In this document: positions 12,450 to 24,516 of the stretch, piece by piece
Layout of the letters: every line of letters begins with the position of its first letter
Position numbering within the stretch: the first letter of the stretch is position 1
Assembly: GCA_043228905.1 (NCBI GenBank)
Contig: JBHGNT010000006.1
Location: 22,692,001 to 22,756,000, forward strand
Length of the DNA: 64,000 nucleotides
DNA from: Azolla caroliniana
Lineage: Eukaryota; Polypodiophyta
Direction: 5' to 3'
The notes under the pieces: generated by a model
Database searches by the model: none
What the model was told of the DNA's origin: nothing
What the model saw: only the letters and a program-made list of their open reading frames with translations
Program-made: the position numbers and the translations under genes

Positions 12450-15441
12450 GTTCTCTCTCATTCCTTCTTCTACACTACACACATGTTTGCATTGCGGACA
12501 TTGCGCACCATCTTGCATTGTGCACACACGCACGCACACACCTATTTCTATGACACTATGGAAATATATGTTTGTCTCGTCCCGACTCACCTTCCCCAAT
12601 TCTCATGTTATAACATGTCCTAAGTCTAGGCTTAGGCTATTGACTAAAGGTTTCTTGCAATGGTGCCTTGAGCATCTCCCAAAAATGTTCACATATGTCG
12701 TTGGATACTTGATATAAGTGTTGCCAGATGCAAGGGGAGGTGTATGTGCAAACACATGATTTGCTAAATGAGTTGATGCATTAGTGTCTAGTAGTTCGGT
12801 ATTGATTGGTTTGCAAGATTTGGATGTTGGAAAAACGTCAAATAAGGAAGAGTTCTAGATTTCAGAGGTGGATTCATCTTCATACCATGTGCCATCCTTC
12901 ATGCTAGCTGTTCCTATTCCTCAAAACTATTTCGAATGACAAACCTCTTTTAGACACCTATGTAGACGGCCTTATAAAATGGACCTCTTATGGTTTGATT
13001 GGATAGATTACCGTGTTCTATTCCAATAATATTTGCCATAAATGTTGCAAATGTTTGTTTCTCTGTATACCTTATAGTAGTAAATATTTCATCACGAAAT
13101 GCTTCAAGGCTCTTTCAGGAGTTTCCTTTAAATTTTGTATAAAAATGCCCTTGTCTATAATAGGTGTTTGGGGTCAATTCGGTTTGATGATGTTGACATA
13201 TTATCATAACTTGTAATTTTCATTAATAGACCCTTATCTTATAATTTTTCTTTTTATCTAGTTAATATCATAGCAAGCAAAAACATCTTTGTTCTTCTCA
13301 CCTTTTATTTAAATCATAGTTCCTATGAGGGTGAACCTATTGCTATTTTCATACTAACAATCCTTGTTCAACTACGTTTACATAGTTTTCATTGTTGCTT
13401 TTAGAATAAAATAAAAAGCGAGTTCTTCGTTAGAATACATTCTTTAAAATAAACCAATAGTGGTCCCTTAATAATTCTTCAACACATCCTCTTCTCTTTT
13501 GGTAGAACATCATCATCCAAATGAACTTTGATACATTCAATATTGTTCTATGTGCACGTGTTTTCGTGAACGCATTTCGTTTGGTTCTCATGATAGCCTA
13601 GACCATTGTTATGCTCTTTCCTTTCAATGCTTTTAGTTTATTTTGTATAGATGACTTGTGGGTTCGAACTTCATATCCATTGTGAACTAAGTTTCCCACC
13701 TTTTTAATGCATTACAACACAAAAAGTACATTTCAATGTACCACGTTCCTAGATCAAGTTGTGTCTTGTCCATGCATGATAAAAAATTAGGTGCAGTGGT
13801 AAAGTCCTCCTTTAAAGATAAGACAAACCTATTGTTAGGAAGGTGAAGAGGAAGCTTGTCCTTTTTGCAAGCTCTATCAATCCTTCTAAAAATCTTCTTT
13901 CAACTGTCACATGAATTAACAGATGTAAAATATTGTAAGTTATGAAGTACACTTTTCCAGTGAGTTAGTGTGAGCTAGTGTTGGCCATATCAACAATCCA
14001 AACACATTGCAAATAGTTTATTGGTAGTGCGATTCATTCACGAACACAATTTATTTACCTTGATTGCATGTAATCCCTTGTCCCAATCAAAAGTGATGCT
14101 TCTTAATCCTTGTCATACCATCTTCAAGTTGGCCATGTGCACAAACATACGACCACCAACTCAATGCCTTTGTTGGATTGCATCATTGCATCACATCTTC
14201 ATGAAACATGAAAATACCATAATTTTTTCCATCTTTCTCATTATATTTATGCTTTGTTTTCTCCAATCTCATTTATTTCCTCTGATTGAAGCATAAAATT
14301 GGAATCAATTGTTCTTATTTAAAGTTAAAGAGATTTAGCTTGAGGTTTTACTGATTGAATATTGCCGCAATATTTGCAAAATATAGAAAACTAGCTTTAT
14401 GGCATCAAAGATTGATCATGGTATTTAGCATTGGCGATGAGATTCAATTTAAAAAATAAATATCATACTATATTGTGTGCCTCTCCTATGATGGAAACAA
14501 TTTTCTTGGACTTTTATTAGAGGGATGTGCATATGCGTGGATAAGGAGAATCTGATACATACGTGTGCATGATCATATTATAAAATTTAGTGGGCTATGA
14601 ATAGTACACTACTATATTAACATGGTGATTAGGGGATCTATGGCTAACCGATGAACCAATGATTACTTTCCGTTGAAGATCCCCATAAAACGTTCCTTAT
14701 ATGGGGATATGGTCTCTCTAGCATGACCCCCACATGGCAATTTCTTTTACTCGTACATACGAGAGTTGGTTTCACACTAACATCTTTCTCTTGGTTTGTG
14801 CCAATTCCCTAGATCATCATATGCATGCATGTGTACTTAGGGCACACCTATTGGTTTCCTCAAGCTACTTCTTAATGTCAAGCTAGACCTACTTGATTGA
14901 TGACCACATCACAATAGTGATGACAAATACTTACTTAGGAGCTGCTACCTCTTATGCCTTTCCAAAGGGATTGTTGGTTTTGGCAAATTGTGCTCACTTG
15001 ATTTTTGTGAAAATTTGATGCATGTTTACAACATTTGGAATAATATTTGAATGTTAGAACTTACAACTTGTGCTACTAAGATCAATGAATTGGTAGAAAA
15101 CTAAATAATCCTATACTCATAGTAATGTTCATCTAACATCAATAGAAAAATAAATAATCATATGTTCATGTTGATAAGGGTTATCATATTTTTTTTTTCC
15201 ATAAAAAATATCCTCCATTGGTATTAAAATAGTCCACTATTACAATGAATATTGCATGTGAATGTGGTTGCATCAGGTTTTAGACCTGATAAGGGTTATC
15301 ATATTAATCATACATTCATATGGTAATGGTTATCATGGAATAACATATTGAATTCATATGATTATAACTATTTATAAAACTTTACTTTTTCATTGTAAAT
15401 TATAAACTAGAATTAAATGCATGTTGGAATGTTGGATGCAG
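12450..15441 (+). other. WRKY intron 2 (3.0 kb)
   Basis: This is the conserved intron within the WRKY domain, at the split Arg codon. The donor is GTTCTC and the acceptor ATGCAG. It is AT-rich, with no embedded gene recognised. A 20-bp direct repeat containing TGATAAGGGTTATCA occurs at about 15173 and 15287, about 114 bp apart, and may flank a small old insertion. Confidence 0.75.
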
Positions 15442-16132
15442 GAGCTATTATAGATGTACAAATAGCAAATGCACAGTAAAGAAGAGAGTTGAGAGATCAC
15501 CAAAAGATCCAAGTTTAGTCATAACAACATATGAGGGTCAACACAACCATCATAGTCCAGCTGTTCTTCGTGGGGCAAACACAACAATGGGATCAGGAAT
15601 GGACCAACAAATGCACATGCAATTTCTCCAGTTTAGTAATGCACTACCTTCTACAATGTGTGGACCATCCACTACAAGCATTAATGATCCCCATGGTGCC
15701 TTCTCTTTTCCCCAAACATCTCAACATACTTCATATAATCTTCCTCCACACCTCAATTTGCCACCTCTTAATTATCCTCAACTCCCTTCCTCCAACTTTC
15801 TTTTCCCTAATCCCTCCTTGTCAACCTTCATTACAAATCCCAATCCTAACCCCAATCCTAATCCTATCCTCCCGTCTCATCCACCAACTTATACTCATCA
15901 TCTTGGTTCTCATTCTCCTAACACTCCTCACATTTTGGATCCTTCGCACTCTTCTACTCCTCTTGACCACCTTAACCATCATACATCTGCACCCTTAGTC
16001 CCTCTGACCTCCTTTTCGAACCCCCTTACCACCCAACAATTACCTCAATCACAAATCCTCCTCAATTCAGAGAGTATTCTTGGTGGCATATTGTTCTCGG
16101 GCGATGGGAATCCTAATCCTAACCCTCAATAG
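15442..16132 (+). CDS. WRKY transcription factor, exon 3 (zinc finger and C-terminus)
   Basis: The exon completes the WRKY domain. SYYRC gives the first zinc Cys (477), the second is Cys482 (C-X4-C), and after 23 residues come His506 and His508 (H-X-H). The C-X4-C-X23-H-X-H pattern is the group I-C/II signature; with a single domain and the upstream motif it is group IIc. All zinc ligands and the WRKYGQK heptad are present, so the protein should bind W boxes. The C-terminal 190 residues are Pro/Ser/His/Asn-rich with another NP run and no known domain. The frame ends at a TAG at 16130-16132. No damage is seen in any exon. Confidence 0.92.
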
Positions 16133-18049
16133 TTACGAATAGAATGGTCAAAACAACACTTCCTTTGAATGATGGCCATATTTTGGCCCAATTCTTTGTC
16201 ATGAAATCATATCATAAGTTAGCACTATATACTTGGTCACATTGTTTATACACAAAAGTGGAGTACACACAATTATATGCATATGATTTGAGGTCCTTCC
16301 ATTTCATTACAATTTTGAGTTGCTACACATCCCTATATTAATAGAGAAAAAAGAATCATGATAGTGAGTTAAGAAATCCCAATGTGGCATCTAAATTATA
16401 GTGTGTGAATGCTAGCTACAAGATGTACAACATAGCCTTGGTTGTTAAAAGGATATTTTGAACATATAAACGTAATCATACAATTTATATAGGAGATATT
16501 AGCAATTGGATCATGCTTGAGCTGGTTGTGCTAAGAAAAAAAACATGAGGAGGAAACAAGGAATGTGTCTATGCATGAACATTACATGAGAGGTCAATGG
16601 AGTTTATGCAACAAACACATGTACACATGCATACCATATATTTCTTATAGTCACAAAATATTCTAGAATATTTATGAAATGTTTTTACATCCTCAATTGG
16701 AAAGGTATGAATAATGAGACCTCATCATTTTTCATGATTAGTGCACAAACATTTTCAAGATTGCCAAACAATACCTCTCGCATTAGGGATATATTGAATT
16801 ACGGATAATGTATTAATCTGTGGCAAGTTTTCTAAATAAATATAATTTCCTTTTACCCCTACTAAACATTAAACATTAACATAATGTTCAACATTGTTTT
16901 CCTTAATGGTAAAGCGCAGTTGGAAGAAACATTTCTCTACCATAAGTATTTGAGAGAATAATTTGTCTATACAATGAACTCATTGTTGTCTTATTAAATA
17001 GCACAATAGGAAATATATTGTTCATCAGTACATTTCTCATGATGAATCTAGAAGCTTAAGGACACAAACATTATTCTTGAGAAATGTTGCATTTTTAGAA
17101 TTATAACTAAGATGTACATGTGAATGGCCCAAAGAGAATGTGGTCAATGTTTGAGCCCACATAACATAAGGAATGTTAAATTTCATACAAAAGGTAGACC
17201 CACACTCAACTGCAATGAAAACATAATTTCCATGAGCCATATTTAACCCATATTATGAAGAGTATTGGGCATATATTTGTGTGTCTGTTATTGTAACTCT
17301 AGTTCTAAGCTAGTTCAGAATCATCTTACTACTTCCTTACTCTCAATGATCCATAACTTCACTTGGTGTCAACATATATTTCAAGAGCATTATAAATTAT
17401 TTGGAGTTGAGAGACTATTTCGTATGCAAGCTCCTAGATAATGATACTAGAAGAATGACTCATTTATAAAGTCAATGCGATTTCCTTGTGATATTGAGGA
17501 CTTTAGACGACTCTAAGATCTAGGGCCGTTGCTTATGACATGATTTAAAAATAAATAAATTCTTTGCAACTTTGAACAACATTTGACTGGATTACTTCCT
17601 TTAATTAGTAAATGGTTGGAATAAGAGCATACCAAAGAGATTAAGTAAGAATAGTTGCATAGTAAATGGTGGATTATTAGTTTGCACCATATGTACGCAT
17701 GTCATGAACACGGTTCATGATAACACAATTTCTAATGAAATGGGGTGTTATAATGAAATCCCATACAAACATGTCATAAAACAAACTTGTTATATTTTTA
17801 CATCCTTCATGATAACATACATTCACTTAGTTTTGGAACAAAATAGAGCACAACACATGCATGTATGACATGACCATGCTTGAAATTTGTTTCATTCCTC
17901 ATCATAACACAACCTTACTAGGTTTTGGAATGATTCATTTGGTTTAGGTTAATCTTGAGATTGATGAGGTATTTGCACAAATGATGTTGCAACCAATGAA
18001 TGCGGTTGGATATACACAATTCGAACTGCAAATTAAGCCAATAATTGAG
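16133..18049. other. AT-rich sequence downstream of WRKY, nothing recognised
   Basis: It presumably includes the WRKY 3' UTR and polyadenylation site near its left end. I see no other gene or structured repeat. Confidence 0.5.
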
Positions 18050-18725
18050 CATAAAGGGTTTGGAAGGGTTGAAAAGCATATCTTGGGGATAGTGATTGTT
18101 CGAGACAAGAAAAATCGATAGATCCACGTAAAATATATCAACAAGGCTTTCGAGCGATTCTGCATGAGTTCAACCAAACCTCTAGGTATGCCAATACTGA
18201 CCTACCTAAGTGTAAGCAAGGATTGAAGCCCATAATCCAACGTCAGTAAGGAACATTACTCATTCATTTTTTGCAACCTAATATATGTGATGGTCGGCCG
18301 AAAGTAGACATAAAATACACACTACGTGTGTTGAGTAGGTTCATGTCAAATCTCAACAAGAAGCATTGGAAAGTATTGAAAGACATTATATGATACCTCA
18401 ACAATACAAGGAAACAAGACTTGATCTTTTGTAGAGGTTGTTTTTCTTTTCCTAATAATGTATTTGAACATATCTACATGAGTTGTGTAGATATGTCGTC
18501 AGGTTTGCACGAGGACAAGTGTTGTAGAGGTTTACACAATCTTTGAAGTTCCTGAAGCCTTACAAGAAGACAATGACATCACAAATATCTTATCCCCTCA
18601 ACCACTCCCAAAATGAGCCCTTTGGAGTGACAATAGAGCAAAATGCGACATTAATGTGGTACAACGCTATGGATGACACGTGTGGCAAAATTGTCTATCA
18701 CATCCATGAGAGAGGATGATGGGAG
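18050..18725 (+). pseudogene. Decayed Ty1/copia pol remnant (RT end to RNase H)
   Basis: Despite stops and frameshifts, translated segments line up in order with the complete Copia-1 of this window: a stretch ending HILGIVIVRDK (about 18075-18110), YINKAFERFCMSSTKP (about 18137-18185), SRFMSNLNKKHWKVLKDII (about 18332-18390) and WSDNRAK near 18625. These correspond to the end of the reverse transcriptase thumb/connection and RNase H. It is much older than the other copies. A purine-rich stretch at 18709-18725 may be its polypurine tract. Confidence 0.7.
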
Positions 18726-19050
18726 TGTTACCTGTATAGGTGTACGGGAGGGTTAAGGGTGTAATGTATAAGGTGTAATGTGTAAGGTGCAATGTGCAAT
18801 GTGTGAGTGTGAGGAAGAGTGTGTACACATGCACATTTGGCTTTTTGTGTGCTTGTGTACAAATGTGAGAGAGTGGGGTAAGTAGGTGTAACTACTCCCA
18901 TTTGGCTTTTTGTAATGTCTTGGACTATATAAACCCCACCCACGAGGCATGAAATGAAGGAATAGTAGTGAAGTTACCCCTCAACTTGTGTCCTGTCTCG
19001 ATTTTCCCTCAAATTCTCTGTGTGTGTGTGTGTGTGTGTGTGTATACTTC
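18726..19050 (+). mobile_element. Possible 3' LTR of the decayed copia element
   Basis: It starts TGTTACC directly after a purine-rich tract, has a TATA box (CTATATAAAC, about 18925) and ends around a (GT)n microsatellite (19019-19042). There is no second LTR to compare, so the right edge is a guess. The GTAATGTGTAAGG-like short repeats at 18750-18800 are local. Confidence 0.35.
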
Positions 19051-19172
19051 AACGCTTCTATTATAATTAATACGCTTCTTTATCATGCGTTATTTATGTT
19101 TGTCCTCTTACGGCGGACAACACCTGGCATGCCTGTGGGACAGTGCCTTGGCATGTTGGACCCCTCCTTCCT

Positions 19173-20966
19173 TTACTCGTCTTCCAAAATATCGAGGATA
19201 TTTGGCTCCAAGCGCTCGTCATTACTTGTCGTGATTGGTGGCGCCGTAACGTGGTTGGGCTCGTCTCTTTGTGGCTCAACACGTGCTTCCGCCTGCCATA
19301 TCTCTTCTTGTACTGCTTCCTCCATAGTGATTGTCGTGGCTGGGACTGTGTCGTTGGGTACGATCATCGTAGTCACCTCCGGAGTGCCTGCTTGTTTGGT
19401 CGGCATTTCGTTCTGCTTCGCAGAGTCACTATCCTATGGGAATGTGTCGTTGGGTATGGTCGTCATAGTCACCTCCGGAGTGCCTGCCTATTTGGTCGGG
19501 GTCTCGTCCTGCTCCGCGGAGTCACTATCTTGTAAGGTGATGGCTTCCGCCTTCTTCATCTCTTCCGTCCTTTGATGTTCACTTCCGATGTCGCACAGCT
19601 GGAGGAACACTTCTTCTTGACTTTCACTGAAGTTGTGCTTTTTCTGGGCCGCTTCTCTAACACTGAAATAATGTTTCCCTTTTTGATTCCTTTTTCGCGA
19701 AGCCTTTTCCTCTCTTCCTTTCGGCCATATGCTGCTATTTCGGCGTTGAGCTGGTCTTGGATCAGCTTAGCCGCCTTGCGTCCTTTCGCTTGGATGTCCG
19801 CCTCTTTGTCTGACGACTGGCGGAGTTCTGATCGAAGGCGGACAATCTCCGTTTCGGCTAGTTGCGTATCCTTTTTCGACTTTGCCGCTATTGCTGCTTG
19901 AGCCACTACCTCCTCCCGTAGAGTTGTCACTTCGGCGTCGTGGGAGATAGTAGCCGGAGGAGGGTCTTGCGTAGGAGTCACGTTATTCTCCAACTGTGTG
20001 ATGCGCTCCTGCGTCTTAATTGGTCCTGGGTTATTTTGACAGTTTTCCACACATTTTTATTCTTAACTGCCATGTCTTTGGCGCCCAGACTGACCCTTGC
20101 CAACTCCCTATGGATCTCCACTAAGGCAACATTTAGTGGAGGGAGTTCGATTCCGACATGGCGGACCCCCGCGTTGTGCTTCTTGCCCAGTTTTGCTAGT
20201 GGTTCTTCATCATCACTCTCCGCCATTTGTGTTAGTGCGCGCTCGATCATTTGTTGTTCGGGGTGCTCCTCGGCCATTTGCTGGGAGACTTTTATCTGTT
20301 GTGTTGCCAGGAATTCCATGAGTTCGTATGTCGTACCAAACCGCAACAAAGTGCCGAACTCATGGGCCGTATCCGGAATGTCTGGATAGTTTAACACTTC
20401 ACTTTCCGCTGTGAGCATGCCTTTACCGCATTGTGATTGTGCAGTTATGATTGGCCGCGGCTCGTGAATGAGTTCCAATGTGGAAGTGGGCTCCGTGGGG
20501 GCGTAATGTTCGACCCACACAACCGTATCTTTTACTAGTCCGCGCCCGTCCTTCCTATCCAGCCATCGACGTTTAGGCCTAGGGCTACCTCGATTCGGCT
20601 CTTGCTCATCCTGCTCGGCCGTAGTTGGCGCTTCCACGGAGTCAACGCGGTTGATTTGTAGCTCTTCTTGCGTCGGAGCTGCTTCGGTGGTGGAAGGGTT
20701 CGGTGCTTCCTCCCATTCCGTTGTTGCGAGGTATGCTAACCTCCATTTCGCGAACCGAGGTGGAGGCGTGGGTCTGGATTTGTCTGGGGCGGGAAATCCT
20801 CGGGGAGGGAATAATATGGTTAAGTACTGTTGTATTATTGGACGCAACTTTTTCCTGGCCCGAAATGCTTGAAGGCCTTCCCTTAGTGTTGGGCCCATGA
20901 TTACCCCCCAATCGACGGAGCGGCCTTCAAACGTGTCAATGACGATGCTGGCTTTCTGCTTTGGCA
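19173..20966 (-). pseudogene. Gypsy-G accessory ORF (aORF), copy A, main part
   Basis: The protein has no function I recognise. Read right to left it contains a globular start (MPKQKASIVIDTFEG, VDWGVIMGPTL), Pro/Glu-rich linkers, a charged coiled-coil region (about 19556-20050) and a tail ending NILDILEDE. The frame shifts near 20000, and two imperfect copies of a segment of about 105 bp lie at 19370-19540. The same order of motifs recurs on the plus strand at 50060-57856 (copy B), where it lies downstream of a gypsy integrase. This identifies it as an accessory ORF of that element. The apparent start codon uses one base of the inserted LTR and is not the original start; the N-terminal part continues at 21602-21708. 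Confidence 0.7.
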
Positions 20967-21601
20967 TGTTGGGAGACAGGTCCCTCCGGATGGAAAGGAA
21001 GAAGAGCAGTGCTAATGAAACCGTATGAGGAGTACCCGGCTACGGAGAGCAAGATGGTGCAGACCCAGTGAGAATCGGATGAGGAGTACCCGACTATCCG
21101 TAGCCAGATGGTGCAGACCCGGTGAGGAGTGCTCACTGGATGAAGAGACATATTAGTAAATATGTTTCTGAGTGTCTATCATGGCTATATTTGTAAATAG
21201 CCGAAAAGTCATATTAGTATAAATATGACTTAGGGCAAACTTTTAGTTAGTTGTTGTGATTCTTGTTGGTGCAAGGAGAGAGATAGCGCATAACCGTGTA
21301 CAGAGAGAGAGAGAGAGAGAGAGAAAAAGATGTTGTTGCCTCTGTTGTAACTGCCGCCTGTGGCGAGGATCGTGGGCACGAGGTCGTTGCCTCCGTGAAC
21401 TCACTGTTGTACATTCTAGCATAGTGATAGTTTGCAGTCTGTGGGCTGCCGTGGTTTTTCCCTTAGTGTGGGTTTTCCACGTAAACATCCTGCGTACTCG
21501 TCTCTTCTCTTGTGTCATGACATTCATTCCCGTTTTCTGTGTATAATTTTAAGCTCGGTTGGGGCCGAGCATTGCGCATAAGGAACGTGTAGTTCCCGTC
21601 A
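20967..21601 (+). mobile_element. Solo LTR of Copia-1 type (LTR-A copy 1)
   Basis: It runs from TGTTGGGAGACAGG to TTCCCGTCA (635 bp) and matches LTRs at 35823-36388 and 49220-50057. It contains the family promoter core TATAAATATGACTTAGG (from 21218), a (GA)n tract (21302-21323) and two copies of the 54-bp unit that is amplified in copy 3. It interrupts the aORF on the other strand. The flanks (TGGCA, ATCTC) show no clean 5-bp duplication. Confidence 0.85.
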
Positions 21602-21708
21602 ATCTCGTAGGCGTTTACGTGGACACAACCGACTTCCAACAGGAACTTTGCTACCTCCCGAAAAAAGGAATTCAGGATATCCTTTGTCTTGTACGCCTTG
21701 GCGGAGGT
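21602..21708 (-). pseudogene. Gypsy-G aORF copy A, N-terminal fragment
   Basis: Translated on the minus strand, it gives TSAKAYKTK followed by FFREVAKFLLEVGCVHVNAYE. Copy B has SSKAYRTQ and LFREVTRVLHEYRHVHP at the equivalent place, directly before MPK. The two parts of copy A were therefore contiguous before the LTR inserted. The left LTR (21709-22098) truncates its start. Confidence 0.7.
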
Positions 21709-22098
21709 TGAATACTCTCTATAAAGAATCAAGAGATGGATTCTTGTGAAGCGGAAGAGATATGAGTTATGTGTGGGTATGAGAGAGAGGGAGAGAGTGA
21801 GAGAGACAAGGAATACGCAAGGTAAAAGTATATTGACAAAGGAGAAAGACTCAACATTATACAAGGTGGGAGGAGGGTGCTTTATATAGTCACCCTCTCT
21901 CTTCATTAACTACAAGACTCATGGAGCATGGGGAATGTGAAAGCTCATAAGTTATGTGTCATAGAATATGATTCTATGACTCATACTAAATGCTAGAATA
22001 AAAAGTGGTGACATAATGGTGACTCTTGACCGTTGGAGTGTCTCTTCACTCTCAAGGTGAGTTCACACACTAGACCAAGTTGAGCTTGATTCTCAACA
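21709..22098 (-). mobile_element. Copia-2-like solo or 3' LTR, minus orientation
   Basis: On the minus strand it begins TGTTGAGAATCAAGCTCAAC and ends GAGTATTCA, about 390 bp, with a TATA box (CTATATAAAG, about 21885). A CTCGGGGGGCG polypurine-like tract precedes it on that strand. The start resembles the Copia-2 LTR at 60686 (TGTTGAGATATCAAGCTC). No target duplication is visible. Confidence 0.6.
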
Positions 22099-22099
22099 C

Positions 22100-24320
22100 G
22101 CCCCCCGAGGGAAGTTCAAGGAGTACTGCCGGTTGAAGGGAATCCGGCTTGAATTTTCCATGCCGAAGACGCCGGAAGTAAACAAGCTGGCCGAATGGAT
22201 GAACCGGACCATAATGGAGAGAGTTCGGAGCATGCTTGCACATGCCAAGTTACCCAAGACGTTTTGGGCTGAGGCGTTGATGACGACGATTTACATGATA
22301 AACAGATCACCCTCAGTACCCTTGGATAGAGACACCACAAAGAGTATGGACCGGTGAGGACGTGTCTTACCGACATCTGAAGGTGTTCAAGTGTCTTGCA
22401 TATGTGTATGTTGCAAAGGACAAGAGAGCAAAGCTGGATCCAAAGTCTAGACCATGCATATTCCTTGGATACGGCGATGATGAGTTTGGTTACCGGGTGT
22501 GGGATCTGGTCGACAAGAAGGTGTTCCAGAGTTGGGACATAGTGTTCATGGAAGACAGGACCATTGCCAACTAGGAGTCGGAGAAGAAGATGATGAACTC
22601 CGGATCATCCAATGAAAACTGGTTTGATGACACAAGGACCTACTCGGTTGAAAACCAACAGGTGTTGGCCGACAACCGGATGACACTCGACGAAACGGCC
22701 GGATACGGACAAGAAATCAAAACGACCGAAGAAGAAGAAGAAAAAGAAGACACCGGAACCAGACAAGACCCCGAATCAGATGAGGACGAGGAGCAAACGG
22801 AGGAACCGGTGGTCGGAAATCAAGAATGGAGATATCCTCTAAGAGAGAGAAGATCCCCTCAGAGATTTCCTAATGCAGAGCATGTGCTGTTAACCGATGA
22901 AGGGGAATCGTAAAGCTTCGAAGAAGCAAAGAAAGACACCCACAACCGCAAGTGGTTGAGTGTCATGCAGGATGAGATGGATTCCCTGCATGAGAACCAC
23001 ATGTATGAACTGGTGGAGTTGCTGAAATGAAAGAGGGCACTCCGGAACAAGTGGGTGTACAAGCTAAAACCGGGAGATGCCAAAAACCCACCGAGATACA
23101 AACCCCGGATCATGGTGAAGGGGTTCCAACAGAAGAAAGGAGTGGATTTCGACTTCCATCCAGATGGTGCTGAGCATAGCGGCAAGACCTCGAGGTAGAG
23201 CAACAAGACGTAAAGACGACGTTCCTCCATGGTGACCTCGAAGAGGAGATCTACATGCAACAACCAAAAGGATTTGTGAAGAAAGGGAAGGAGCATTTGG
23301 TGTGCCGGTTGAAGAAGAGCTTATACGGACTGAAGCAAGCTCCCTGATAATGGTACCAGAAGTTCGACTCCTTCATGACCGACCAAGGGTACCACAAGAC
23401 ACAGGCTGATCACTGTGTGTTTGTGAAGAAATTTGACGGAGGAGATTTACTGATACTCCTCCTATATGTGGATGATATGCTGATCGTCGGATGAGACCAA
23501 GGCAAGATTCAGATGCTGAAGAAGGTTCTGAACCGGAGCTTCTCAATGAAAGACTTAGGTTTGGCAAGACAGATATTGGGAATGCACATCATCCGGGACC
23601 GGTCGAAGAAGCTGTTGTGGTTGTCAGAGGAGAAGTATGTGACAAAGGTGCTTCAACGGTTCAACATGTCAGTATCGACACTTTCGGCAAACAACAAGCT
23701 ATCCGGAAAACAAAGCCCGAGGACAAAGGTGGAGAAGACGGATATGATGAAGATACCATATGCCTCCGCCGTCAGAAGCTTGATTTACGCGATGATATGT
23801 ACCTGGCTAGATATAAGATATGCAGTCGGAGTGGTGAACCGATTCATGAGCAATCCCAGAAGAGAGAACTGGAACGCGGTAAAGTGGGTACTCCGGTATT
23901 TGAAAGGCACCTCGAGTATGTTCCTCCGATTCAGCTCCGGTAAACCCCTCTTGGAAGGCTTCACTGATTTGGATATGTCAGCTGATGCGGATACCAGCCA
24001 CATCCGGATATGTCATGACTTATGCAGGGGGAGTTGTTTCATGGCAGTTGAGGCTGCAAAAGACGGTTGTGTTGTCAACTACGGAGGCAGAGTACATGGC
24101 AGTTGTGGAAGCTGGCAAGGAGATAATCTGGATGAAGGACTTCATCGGAGAGCTAGGGATCCAACAGGAGGAATACCTGCTTCACTGTGATAGTCAAAGT
24201 GCCACCCACCTTGCGAGGAACGCGGCCTACCATTCCCAAATGAAACATATCCAGCGGAGGTACCACTGGATCCGGGAGAGAGTAGAAGATAAAGAGTTTG
24301 TGCTGACGAAGATCCATAAA
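22100..24320 (+). pseudogene. Copia-1 pol fragment (integrase end, RT, RNase H), dead
   Basis: It starts inside integrase (GKFKEYCRLKG...), continues through the integrase C-terminal region, reverse transcriptase with LLYVDDMLIVG, the thumb (ARQILGMHIIRDR) and RNase H, and stops at VLTKIHK. Many stops and small indels split it into at least six reading frames, for example a TAG at 22573, TAA at 22912 and TGA at 23028. It is collinear with the complete Copia-1 at 51724-57043 and lacks gag, protease and both LTRs. It adjoins a Gypsy-F LTR remnant at the right end. Confidence 0.9.
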
Positions 24321-24447
24321 TGCGTGCGGCTTCGTATTTACACCCACCGGTTCGTGTACAAAATGTCAAGTCACGCGTCCATCCGTGTAAGGGCCGGTTT
24401 ACGCGCTTTCTCTCTGATTCCGCCTATGGCCGGTTTTCTTCACGACA
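24321..24447 (-). mobile_element. Truncated 3' LTR of Gypsy-F copy 1
   Basis: On the minus strand a purine tract (GGTGGGGGTGGA) is followed by TGTCGTGAAG, the same terminal decamer that bounds the Gypsy-F LTR at 46413-47402 in inverted form. Only about 127 bp remain before the Copia-1 fragment begins. Confidence 0.6.
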
Positions 24448-24516
24448 TCCACCCCCACCAAACCGCGCATCCACTGGTATCCGCTAGAGACGGGTAGATA
24501 TCGAAGAAACCCGGCC

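Noticed and set aside
12208-12717. A 169-codon frame containing the WRKYGQK motif, as a separate small WRKY gene
   Set aside because: The domain would lack its zinc finger. The acceptor at 12296 and donor at 12450 join it perfectly to exons 1 and 3.
15171-15305. Possible MITE between two copies of TGATAAGGGTTATCA in WRKY intron 2
   Set aside because: No terminal inverted repeats were found between the copies; the direct repeat alone is weak evidence.
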